Source: Morganella psychrotolerans
GTDB lineage: Bacteria > Pseudomonadota > Gammaproteobacteria > Enterobacterales > Enterobacteriaceae
DNA: 54,776 nt
Assembly (NCBI RefSeq): GCF_001676155.1
Contig: NZ_LZEW01000005.1
Coordinates: 1 to 54,776, forward strand
Direction: 5' to 3'
The notes below the pieces were generated by a model that did not search any database, was not told the origin of the DNA, and was given only the letters and a program-made list of their open reading frames with translations. Below are positions 18,210 through 27,052 of the stretch, piece after piece (positions within the stretch are counted from its first letter, which is position 1; every line of letters begins with the position of its first letter). A program made the position numbers and the translations under genes.

Positions 18210-20987
18210 TTACTCTGATGTCACGATAAAGCCGTTTTGGTTATCACTACTCAAACTAATCTTTTGAATAGGCGATTCTGAGTTCCGGTTTAAAATATAT
18301 AAACCGATTTTTGGTAAAATATGCTGTTCAATAAAACGGATCAGAATACGCGCGCCCGTTTCCGCAACTGAACATTGGCTGATAATGGAATTAACCACGT
18401 CATCGTTATATTCAAATGCGGCACCGTGGTGGGCAAACAGACGTTGACCAATACGATCCATATGGATACGGACAATGCGACCTAATGACTCATCCTGTAA
18501 CGGATAATATGGCACGACACTCAGGCGACCCAGGAACGCGGCCGGGAATACTTTCAGCAATTCCGGCTGAAGCGCGGTACGCATTCCGTTAAGATCCGGC
18601 GCGGTGTCAGGATCGGCATTCAGACTTGAAATCAAATCACTACCGGTATTACTGGTCAGTAAAATTACGGTATTTTTAAAATCAATCACACGCCCTTCAC
18701 CATCTTCCATACGCCCTTTATCAAAGACCTGGAAGAATAATTCATGAACATCCGGATGCGCTTTTTCCACTTCATCCAGCAACACAACACTATAAGGTTT
18801 TCTGCGGACGGCTTCTGTTAACACACCGCCTTCACCATAACCGACATAGCCCGGAGGTGAACCTTTCAGAGAAGAAACGGTATGTGCTTCCTGATACTCA
18901 CTCATATTGATGGTGATAATATTTTGTTCGCCACCATAGAGTTGCTCTGCGATAGCCAGAGCCGTTTCTGTTTTACCGACACCGGAAGGACCGACCAGCA
19001 TAAATACGCCGATGGGTTTCTGCGGATCTGCCAGCCCTGCGCGGGAAGTCTGGATAGACTCACTGATAATATCCAGTCCGTGCTTCTGACCGATAACGCG
19101 CTCTGCCAGGTGGTTAGGTAATTCCAGTACCGCATTTAATTCATCTTTCATCATCCGGCCGACAGGAATACCCGTCCAGTCCGCGACGATAGCAGCAACA
19201 ACGGAGGCATTGACTTCAGCCTGAATCACCGCATCCTCGCGCTGATTACACTGAATACCTTCAAGCTCACTTTCTAAATCTGCCAGCTGCTTTTGTAATT
19301 CTGCCAACTGCTCTTTATCACTGAGAACAACGGCTTCTGTTACAGTCTCAGTTTCCGCCAGTGCAACATCACCATCAGTTTCAGCAACCACAGGAGTTTC
19401 CTGAGTAACAGCTGCCGGTTCTTCAGTTCGTTCGCCACTGATTAATGCCTGAATCTGACTGCGGATTTCCACAATCGCGGCAACCGTTGATTTTTCTTTC
19501 AGCCAGCGGTCTTCCATTTCCTGAGCAAGAACAGATTGTTCTTTAATATCATCGCGGAGTGACTCCAGCGTACTGTTCTCTTCACGACCGAAATGCAGGG
19601 CTTTTTCTGCCAGCGATAATTCAGATGATGCTGTTTGTGTTTTGTATTTCAGTTCCTGCAAATCTCTCGGCGCGACATTTTGTGCAACCGCAACACGGGC
19701 GCAGGCAGTATCGAGCAGACTTATAGCTTTGTCCGGCAACTGACGGGCAGGAATATAACGGTGGGATAAACGCACCGCTGACTGAAGTGCTTCTTCCATG
19801 ATCCAGACACCGTGATGTTTCTCCAGCATCGGAACCAGACCACGTAACATCGCGACACTCTTCGCTTCAGACGGTTCTTCAACCTGTAATACCTGAAAAC
19901 GGCGGGTCAGCGCGGGATCTTTTTCAATGTGACGCTTAAACTCACTCCAGGTGGTTGCACCGATAGTTCTCAGTTTGCCGCGCGCAAGAGCCGGTTTCAG
20001 TAAGTTTGCAGCATCACCGGTTCCGCTGTTACCACCGGCACCAACGAGTGTGTGAACTTCATCAACAAACAAAATGACCGGGTTCGGAGAAGACATTGCT
20101 TCTTCCAGAACCGCTTTCAGGCGGGACTCGAATTCACCTTTCATACTCGCACCCGCAGAGAGTGCGACGATGTCCAGGTTCAGCAGGCGAACTTTTACCA
20201 GTGCCGGAGGTACATCACCGGCGGCAATGGCCAGCGCCATCCCTTCAACTAATGCTGTTTTACCGACACCAGCTTCACCAGTCAGTAACGGGTTGTTCTG
20301 ACGGCGGCGCAGCAGAATATCAATCATTGTATTGATTTCATGCTCACGGCCGATAACCGGGTCAATTTTGCCTTCACGGGCGAGTGCAGTCAGGTCGGTC
20401 GTATACTGAGCCAGGGTTGCTTTACCTGATTCACCGCCCATTGCATTGCTGGCCTCTCCCGGAATACTGTTTTTACCACCCAGTTCACTGTCATCTGTCG
20501 CACTTTGATCAGCTTCCGGTGAATCTTTTGTGATAAAAGCCAGGTCTGCCGCAAGAATATCCAGCGGGATTTTGTCAAATACAGGGGAGATGGCGGACAA
20601 CGCACGACGCAGCTCCATTGTAGTCAGACAGGCGAGTAATAAATGACTGCTGCGGATGGCATTTTCTGAATATTCCAGACTTGCACATACCCACGCACGT
20701 TCGATAGCCATTTCAATATGATATGAAAAATCAGAAATAGAGCTGGCACCACTCGGCAAACGAATTAACGCCTGCTCCAGTCCTTTTTCCAATAACTGGA
20801 CATCGAGCTGGAAGTGACGGGCAATCTGCCGGACATCACTCTGCTCTTGTTGCCACAGCTGAATCATCCAGTGAACGAGTTCAACGTATGGGTTACCTTT
20901 TAATTTACATAGTGTCGTTGCACTTTCGATACTACGGAAAAGTGTGGTATCGAGTTTGCCAAATAGACTCTGTCTGCTGAAAGCCAC
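18210..20987 (-). CDS. tssH: TssH/ClpV sheath-disassembly AAA+ ATPase
   Basis: ClpV hexamers recycle the contracted TssB-TssC sheath. The 925-residue product has a Clp N-domain (residues about 10-150). The first AAA module has Walker A GEAGVGKTALVEGMA near 237 and Walker B VILFVDEVHTLVGAGG. A coiled middle domain follows. The second module begins near 620, with GIPVGRMMKDEL and Walker A GPSGVGKTETALA near 667. The middle domain carries an acidic, Ala/Val/Thr-rich insertion of about 40 residues (near 515-560, around ETPVVAETDGDVALAETET) that I do not recall in standard ClpV. It is the first gene of the leftward operon, and the fimbrial genes separate it from the sheath genes it serves. Confidence 0.95.
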   Translation of the reverse strand: MAFSRQSLFGKLDTTLFRSIESATTLCKLKGNPYVELVHWMIQLWQQEQSDVRQIARHFQLDVQLLEKGLEQALIRLPSGASSISDFSYHIEMAIERAWVCASLEYSENAIRSSHLLLACLTTMELRRALSAISPVFDKIPLDILAADLAFITKDSPEADQSATDDSELGGKNSIPGEASNAMGGESGKATLAQYTTDLTALAREGKIDPVIGREHEINTMIDILLRRRQNNPLLTGEAGVGKTALVEGMALAIAAGDVPPALVKVRLLNLDIVALSAGASMKGEFESRLKAVLEEAMSSPNPVILFVDEVHTLVGAGGNSGTGDAANLLKPALARGKLRTIGATTWSEFKRHIEKDPALTRRFQVLQVEEPSEAKSVAMLRGLVPMLEKHHGVWIMEEALQSAVRLSHRYIPARQLPDKAISLLDTACARVAVAQNVAPRDLQELKYKTQTASSELSLAEKALHFGREENSTLESLRDDIKEQSVLAQEMEDRWLKEKSTVAAIVEIRSQIQALISGERTEEPAAVTQETPVVAETDGDVALAETETVTEAVVLSDKEQLAELQKQLADLESELEGIQCNQREDAVIQAEVNASVVAAIVADWTGIPVGRMMKDELNAVLELPNHLAERVIGQKHGLDIISESIQTSRAGLADPQKPIGVFMLVGPSGVGKTETALAIAEQLYGGEQNIITINMSEYQEAHTVSSLKGSPPGYVGYGEGGVLTEAVRRKPYSVVLLDEVEKAHPDVHELFFQVFDKGRMEDGEGRVIDFKNTVILLTSNTGSDLISSLNADPDTAPDLNGMRTALQPELLKVFPAAFLGRLSVVPYYPLQDESLGRIVRIHMDRIGQRLFAHHGAAFEYNDDVVNSIISQCSVAETGARILIRFIEQHILPKIGLYILNRNSESPIQKISLSSDNQNGFIVTSE

Positions 20988-21966
20988 AATTATTACCTAA
21001 TCAAGTGTTGTTTATACTAATAATTCATCCCTAACAGGATGCACGATTTATAAAACATATTATGTTCCTGAATTCTTAAATCGTTAATTCGCATAAATAA
21101 CTACTTCTTAAATATACGACAAAACATCAGAGAACATATAAGTATCCGTTACCCGATTACGGAAACGTCATATTATAATAAAAACAAATATTGTTACTTA
21201 GCAATAAGACTTTCACCTAAGTTTTCTCTTACGGCTTTCACCCTGGTAACAAATCTTCATTTTTATATGTACTACACTATATCTTGAGGTTTACTACGCG
21301 TCTTTTATATAATGAGGTTATTACGCGCCATAAAAAAAATACAACTGTCCGTACGAATAAACTTACTAATTTGGACAATTCCTAAGACATAACGAAACAA
21401 ATATGAAAATCGTCGTTTAAACAGACAAAAATAATAATAAAAAACAAACAAAATTAACAGGTTAAATCACCACCGCTCACTTATCCTGCAGTGAATACCA
21501 AATGCGTAATTCACGCAATAAAAAAACTAATTTAGATTAAATAGCAATTAATGGTAAGATAAAATCAATTAGATGAAACGATGATACAAATTATCACACA
21601 CGGTTACAATAAACGAATATCAATATACGCACTCTACCCCATGACTTTCATTACTTAATAAGCTTAAATTCACAGGCGGGGACGGGAATGACATTACAGA
21701 ATCATATAGTCAAATGAATATCATATATTCAAGTAATGACCATATAATGTTCATAGATATTGTGATTTATTTTATCTATCACATAATTGCCGTGTAGCAG
21801 GGTAATAACACGGTAATGCAGACTTATCTGATATCGATTAAAACACCCTCGTTTTATTTTGTTCAGGAGTTTACTTCAGCGTCTTTTTTTTTATATTTAT
21901 AGTCTTTTATAATTTGAAAGGTGGATCACCGCCTTTATTACTCATTTTTTTTTCAGAGGTATATCC
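20988..21966. promoter_or_regulatory. Divergent clpV / tssF intergenic regulatory region
   Basis: This stretch is about 980 bp, very AT-rich, with no credible gene on either strand. It must hold the promoters for both T6SS operons. Visible structure includes direct repeats GAGGTTTACTACGCG (21286-21300) and GAGGTTATTACGCG (21314-21327), with a related copy GAGTTTACTTCAGCG at 21868-21882. There is an inverted repeat CCGTGT/ACACGG at 21790-21813, and a TATAAT near 21907. I saw no good sigma-54 box. The base composition suggests silencing by H-NS, which is inference. Confidence 0.6.
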
Positions 21967-23844
21967 GTGGATCAGAAATTTCTTGATTTTTACAATCGGG
22001 AACTGACGTTTATGAAAGAAATGTCCGGTGAATTTGCGGAGAAACATCCGAAAATTGCCGGGCGTCTGGGCATGAATGGTATCGAAGTTGCTGATCCTTA
22101 TGTAGAACGACTTATCGAAGCATTCTGTTTTATTTCCGCCCGTTCACAAGTGAAGCTGGACGCGGAATTTCCGAAATTTACGCAGCGTTTTCTGGATGTT
22201 ATTTATCCGAATTACAACGCACAAACCCCTTCGATGGGTGTTGTCCGGCTTCATCCGAATACAAAAGAAGGTGACCTTTCAAATGGTTACCATGTGCCGA
22301 AAAATTGTCAGATGTTTACCCGTTTATTACCGGGAGAGCAGTCCCGCTGTGAGTTCCGTAACAGTCAGGAGCTGACATTATGGCCAATCGAAATTGAAGA
22401 TGTCCGCCTGACATCTATTCCGCCTGATATTTCCAGTCTGGAAAAATACCGTATCTCTTATTCACGCCTGAAAGGCGCGCTGCGGATCAAACTGAAACTT
22501 GATGGCGATAATCTGTTTTCCCAACTGGAAAATCTGGACAGTCTCCCTTTCTATATTGACGGGGACGAGCGCGTAGTTTCACATATATTTGAACTGATCC
22601 ACGCACATTACGTTGCCATGATAATCCGGACCGGCGGCAGTGAAAAACAGGATACGACGATTGTTAACGGCGGCATTACCTTTGAAGGTCTTAAGCCGGA
22701 TCAGGCGCTGTTACCGGTTCAGTGGAATATGTTCCAGGGCCATAACCTGATACAGGAATATTTTGCCTGTCGTCAGCGTTTTTATTTCTTCACGCTCAAT
22801 CATTTGCGCGAAGCAATGCGTAACAATAATACCAATGAAGCAGAAATTATTATTCTGCTGGACCGTTTCCCGCAGGATCTTATCAGTCACATTGATAAAG
22901 ACCGCTTCCTGTTATTTTGCACTCCGGTCATTAACCTGTTTCCCAAGCGAATCGATAAAATTGAAATCAACCGGGCATTAAACGACTTCCACGTTGTACC
23001 GGATCGCAGCCGCCCGATGGATTATGAAGTTTTTTCGATCAGTAAGGTGATGGGGCAACAGGCAGAAAACAGCAGCGAAGTTATCTTTAATCCTATTTAT
23101 CAGACCCGGCATTGTGATTCCGGTAACTTCGGGCGTTATTTCTCACTGCGCCGGGAAACCAGGGCCAGCGGCAGCGCCCGCCGTAAATATGAAACACTGA
23201 CGCCGTATATCGGCACTGAAGTGTTTATCTCTCTGGTGGATCAGCAGGAAGCACCATTTGATGACGATATTCGTTATCTCTCCGTGGAAGCACTTGTAAC
23301 CAACCGGGATCTCCCCCGTCTGATTGACCGGGGCAATGAATACGATTTAACACTGTCTGATTCCGTACCGGTTTACGGTGCAAATTTCCTGTCACAGCCA
23401 AGCCCCCCTCACCCGCCGTTTGCACAGGGTGAATCGGCCTGGCGCCTGATCCGCCAGCTCAGTTTTAACTATCTGCCGCTGCACGATATGGATCACAGCC
23501 AGGGCGGAGAATCGCTGCGTAACCTGCTGCGCCTGTTTGTCAGCCCGGCTGATCAGGAATCAATGACACAAATAGACAGCCTGGTCGGCAGCAAAACTAA
23601 ACCGGTCATCCGGCGACTGCCGGGAAATGAGCTTCTGGTATACGGACGCGGCGTTCAGTGCGTACTGACAGTGGACGAAGTCGGATTCTCCGGGTTAAGT
23701 CCTTATTTATTCGGGTTAGTGATGGAAAATTATTTATCCCGCCATGCGGCAATTAATGTCTTTACTGAGACTGAGCTGCACTCAATGCAGCGCGGGCTGG
23801 TCGCCAAGTGGGCACCACGTCCGGGTAAGCGCGGGATCTTATAA
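21967..23844 (+). CDS. tssF: TssF baseplate protein
   Basis: TssF is a baseplate wedge component acting with TssG and TssK. The 625-residue product starts at GTG with AGAGG upstream, and the N-terminus (FLDFYNRELTFMKEMSGEFA then EKHPKIAGRLGM, ADPYVERLIEAFCF) is the family signature. There is no signal or membrane segment. The stop overlaps the tssG start (TAATG), so the two are coupled. It is the first gene of the rightward operon. Confidence 0.97.
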   Translation: MDQKFLDFYNRELTFMKEMSGEFAEKHPKIAGRLGMNGIEVADPYVERLIEAFCFISARSQVKLDAEFPKFTQRFLDVIYPNYNAQTPSMGVVRLHPNTKEGDLSNGYHVPKNCQMFTRLLPGEQSRCEFRNSQELTLWPIEIEDVRLTSIPPDISSLEKYRISYSRLKGALRIKLKLDGDNLFSQLENLDSLPFYIDGDERVVSHIFELIHAHYVAMIIRTGGSEKQDTTIVNGGITFEGLKPDQALLPVQWNMFQGHNLIQEYFACRQRFYFFTLNHLREAMRNNNTNEAEIIILLDRFPQDLISHIDKDRFLLFCTPVINLFPKRIDKIEINRALNDFHVVPDRSRPMDYEVFSISKVMGQQAENSSEVIFNPIYQTRHCDSGNFGRYFSLRRETRASGSARRKYETLTPYIGTEVFISLVDQQEAPFDDDIRYLSVEALVTNRDLPRLIDRGNEYDLTLSDSVPVYGANFLSQPSPPHPPFAQGESAWRLIRQLSFNYLPLHDMDHSQGGESLRNLLRLFVSPADQESMTQIDSLVGSKTKPVIRRLPGNELLVYGRGVQCVLTVDEVGFSGLSPYLFGLVMENYLSRHAAINVFTETELHSMQRGLVAKWAPRPGKRGIL

Positions 23845-24860
23845 TGAGCCATTTGCACCATAATATGTTAAGCGAACTTTCGCACTGGTATGACGAAGCC
23901 GAGCCGTGGAACAGTGGTTTCGTCAGCCTGATGCGGGCGGTTGCGGCAAAATATCCGGATATGCCGGCTATCGGAACCGCAGACCGCCCCCAGCAAGAGC
24001 CTTACCGTCTGGGGCAAACCCCCAATATGGTGTTTGCCCCGCGCGAAATTGCAAAGATTACCCATGAAGATAACCTGTGCCACGTTGATCTCTTCAGTTT
24101 AGGGATCTGGGGTCCTCAGGGGGCAATGCCGATAAACTTTACCGAGCAGGCATTTATCCGCATGGAGCACCAGGACACCCTGCTTCGTGACTTCGTTAAT
24201 ATCTTTCATCACCGGGCGCTCTCGCTGTTTTACCGCAGTTGGTTTGTTTCACAGGATGTCGCCACACTCGATCGCAAAGATGATGAGAAGTTCTCTTTTT
24301 ATATCGGATCACTCATCGGGCTGGTGCCGGATGAAATCTGTGACTCGGTTCTGCCGACACACGCCAGGCTCTCCTCGTCATCTCACCTGATCCGTGAAGC
24401 ACGCAACCCCGAGGGGCTTGTCGGTGCATTGGAATACTATTTCGGGATAAAGGTCGGGCTGAAAGAATTTACCAAGCAATGGATTTTTCTGGAAACCTCA
24501 GACCAGACAAAAATAGGGGATTTAAGCTCCTCCTTACTGTTATCGGAAGGTGCCATTTTAGGCAATACCGTTCAGGACCGGCAGCATAAATTCAGTCTGG
24601 TTCTGGGTCCGTTAACATTAGAACAATATATGCGCTTCAGTTTATGGGGTGAGGATCTGCCAATCCTTAAAGAGTGGGTCCGCAACTTTATTGGTTTCGA
24701 ATATGCCTGGGATGTCCAGTTAGTACTGGCGCCGGATGCAATACCACAGGCGAACCTTGATGGCAGCCACCAGTTAGGGTATGCCGCATGGCTTCCCCGT
24801 GAAAAACAGGATGAACCTATTTCGGGGATGAGTTTTGACCCCGAAACGCACCTTAACTGA
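23844..24860 (+). CDS. tssG: TssG baseplate protein
   Basis: TssG (VasB/ImpH) completes the baseplate wedge with TssF. The 338-residue product has the family motifs DIGFVSLMRAVAAKYPD-like near the start (FVSLMRAVAAKYPDMPAIGT), VDLFSLGIWGPQGAMPINFTE, and LGPLTLEQYMRF. The length is normal. It is translationally coupled to tssF through overlapping stop and start codons. Confidence 0.97.
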   Translation: MSHLHHNMLSELSHWYDEAEPWNSGFVSLMRAVAAKYPDMPAIGTADRPQQEPYRLGQTPNMVFAPREIAKITHEDNLCHVDLFSLGIWGPQGAMPINFTEQAFIRMEHQDTLLRDFVNIFHHRALSLFYRSWFVSQDVATLDRKDDEKFSFYIGSLIGLVPDEICDSVLPTHARLSSSSHLIREARNPEGLVGALEYYFGIKVGLKEFTKQWIFLETSDQTKIGDLSSSLLLSEGAILGNTVQDRQHKFSLVLGPLTLEQYMRFSLWGEDLPILKEWVRNFIGFEYAWDVQLVLAPDAIPQANLDGSHQLGYAAWLPREKQDEPISGMSFDPETHLN

Positions 24861-24887
24861 TTACTGATTTTCAACAGATAATGGAAT

Positions 24888-26018
24888 ATGACCGTGAGCG
24901 AAGAACTGCAATCTACTTTTCAGTCCGATTTTTATAAAGACGTACTCAAACCGCTGCCGGGGAAATTCGTCTGCGGTGAAGGTATTGAATATGACCCGTT
25001 ATTCATCACATTGCAGTCCAAAATGGCACCAAAACTCGGTGCCGAGTATGGTGATTTCGTCGAAACGACCGAACCGGTTAACTGGCGTGAAATCGAAAAT
25101 GACTGCCTTGAGCTTCTGACGAAAAGTAAACATGTTCGCCTGATTATTCTGTTAATTCGTTCACGCAGCCGTCAGATAGGTCTTTTTGCCCTGGAAGAAG
25201 GTCTGATGGCGATGTATCAGTTGCTGAAAGATTTTCCCAATGAAGTTCATCCCCAGCTTTACGATGAAGGGGAATTTGAGCCGTTTATGCGGGCAAATGC
25301 CATTTCTGAGCTGGATGATATCGATGGCTTTCTGCTCGATTTCCGCCAGCTCACACTGCCGAAAATTAACGGACTTCAGCTGACAGTTAAAGAAATTGAA
25401 CGCGCCTTTGCTATCCCGAAAGACGAAAATTCCTTAGCGGAAGAGAGTGTCGTCGGGATACTGAATGAATGGCGTACCAAAAATGATAAAACACTGGCAT
25501 CACTGAATAATGCGGCATTCATCCTGGATGCGATTAAAAAACTGGCCCGCGAAACCTTAGAAAATGAAACACCGACACTGCCGGTACTGACATTAATACT
25601 GGCACTGTTTAATAAAGATCTGACCCACAGCGGTAATAAATCAGCCGCTGCTGCTGCGGTGGCTGAAAGTGAAAACTCGATGTCTGCTTTAGTCTTTTCT
25701 GATGAGTCGCCGGACAAAGACCGCAGTAATCAACCCGAAGATTCTGTCAGCACAACCACAGAAACAGTTGTTGATGGTGATACAACAACGGTGACAACCG
25801 AACGCATTGTCTACCGTGAAAAAGGGATCAATACCCGGCAGGATGCCCTGGAAAGGATCCGCGAAGCGCGTGCATGGTTTCAGCAAACCGAACCCGGTAA
25901 CCCGATTATTTTGCTGCTGACCTATGCCGAAGGAGCGGCAGGAAAAAATTTCGTTGAACTCAGTAAATTATTCCCTGCTGACATGCTTGCTATTTTAGAT
26001 ATTAACAAGGAAATGTAA
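24888..26018 (+). CDS. tssA: TssA, ImpA-type cap or priming protein
   Basis: TssA organises baseplate assembly and sheath polymerisation. This 376-residue version has the ImpA N-terminal domain in its first 130 residues (EPVNWREIENDCLELLTKSKHVRL and ALEEGLMAMYQLLKDFPNEVHPQLYDE). The Thr/Val-rich linker is near 275-300. The short C-terminal block (TRQDALERIREARAWFQQTEPGNPI, LLTYAEGAAGKNFVELSKLFP) is the common TssA tail. The stop codon overlaps the start of the adhesin-like gene that follows. Confidence 0.93.
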   Translation: MTVSEELQSTFQSDFYKDVLKPLPGKFVCGEGIEYDPLFITLQSKMAPKLGAEYGDFVETTEPVNWREIENDCLELLTKSKHVRLIILLIRSRSRQIGLFALEEGLMAMYQLLKDFPNEVHPQLYDEGEFEPFMRANAISELDDIDGFLLDFRQLTLPKINGLQLTVKEIERAFAIPKDENSLAEESVVGILNEWRTKNDKTLASLNNAAFILDAIKKLARETLENETPTLPVLTLILALFNKDLTHSGNKSAAAAAVAESENSMSALVFSDESPDKDRSNQPEDSVSTTTETVVDGDTTTVTTERIVYREKGINTRQDALERIREARAWFQQTEPGNPIILLLTYAEGAAGKNFVELSKLFPADMLAILDINKEM

Positions 26019-27040
26019 TGAAACTAAAATTACTCGTGGTATTAGCGGCAATGGGAATGGCGAAATTCAGCCTGGCTGCATGTATCCTTGGTACGGATAC
26101 GCCTAATTACGTGAAGGAAACCCTGACAGTCACTCAGGTTGGTGGTCCTATTGAATTATCATCCATGGAACCTGTAAATCCACTAGCTCCGTTTGCAACG
26201 TTATACTCAAGCACGACCTCCAAACATGCGCAATATTCATGCCTCCTTCCGGCCGGTGAAAAAGTATCACGGGTAAGACCAATAACAAACGGCAGCCTTG
26301 TACTCTATGGTCCTGCAAATCCGCCTATTTATAAAACAAAAGTCCCGGGTATTGGTGTCCGTTTTCAGTACGGAGCGGGTCGTGACCTTCCTGAACCATT
26401 CGATTACTACAATACCCTGCCAAATAAGGACGGTAACATTCTTGTTAACTATGGACCCGCCACTATGGCGGCGATGTTCTATAAAATGGGAAAAATTGAA
26501 CTGGATAAAGTGCCGGCCTCCTATCAGGAAACAGTGCTTTTACTTGGCAGCATGCATGTCGGTCATGGCCAGATTATGGATATAACTTTTCTGGATTATG
26601 CAATCGGGGATGTATTCCTGGTTAGTACACCCGTTTGTTCCGTAGATAAACCTATTAATATTGATTACGGCATTGTCACTGAAGAACAAACAAAAATAGG
26701 TTTTAGCAAACCACTTAATTTTGGTATGACCTGTCATTCTGACTACGGTGCTTATAAAGCAATCGCCTCTATCCGTTCTGACGATATGAGTAATGACAGT
26801 AAAAGCATTCGTGTTACTGACTCAAATAATAATAAAGATTCTCTTATGATTGAGATAAAAGATGCAAGTAATAACCTGGTAAAAGTTGATGGTTCCGTAA
26901 AGTTAGAATCCGCTCCGGCTCTTTCCGGTCAGCGTGCTGAATATAAATGGAACGCAGTATTAAAGCGCAGAGGTGGTTCTCCTGCTCCTGCAAAAGGTAA
27001 CTTTAACGCCAGTGCAATCATTACTCTTGATATTATGTAG
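26018..27040 (+). CDS. Fimbrial tip-adhesin-like secreted protein within the T6SS operon
   Basis: A signal peptide (LLVVLAAMGMAKFSLA) is followed by about 320 residues. The first two thirds would be a receptor-binding domain with no family I can name. The final third (from about PVCSVDKPINIDYGIV) looks like a fimbrial pilin domain: two cysteines about 45 residues apart (PVCSVDK, GMTCHSDYG), and a hydrophobic end NASAIITLDIM resembling a donor strand. This two-domain layout suits a chaperone-usher tip adhesin. Its start codon overlaps the tssA stop, so it is translationally coupled to T6SS genes, while the pilin, chaperone and usher it would need are in the opposite operon. Assignment to that pilus is inference. 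Confidence 0.75.
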   Translation: MKLKLLVVLAAMGMAKFSLAACILGTDTPNYVKETLTVTQVGGPIELSSMEPVNPLAPFATLYSSTTSKHAQYSCLLPAGEKVSRVRPITNGSLVLYGPANPPIYKTKVPGIGVRFQYGAGRDLPEPFDYYNTLPNKDGNILVNYGPATMAAMFYKMGKIELDKVPASYQETVLLLGSMHVGHGQIMDITFLDYAIGDVFLVSTPVCSVDKPINIDYGIVTEEQTKIGFSKPLNFGMTCHSDYGAYKAIASIRSDDMSNDSKSIRVTDSNNNKDSLMIEIKDASNNLVKVDGSVKLESAPALSGQRAEYKWNAVLKRRGGSPAPAKGNFNASAIITLDIM

Positions 27041-27052
27041 AGTGAAAATATT

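Noticed and set aside
20988-21966. Sigma-54 promoter for the T6SS operons
   Set aside because: I looked for TGGC-N9-TTGC-type pairs on both strands and found no good match.
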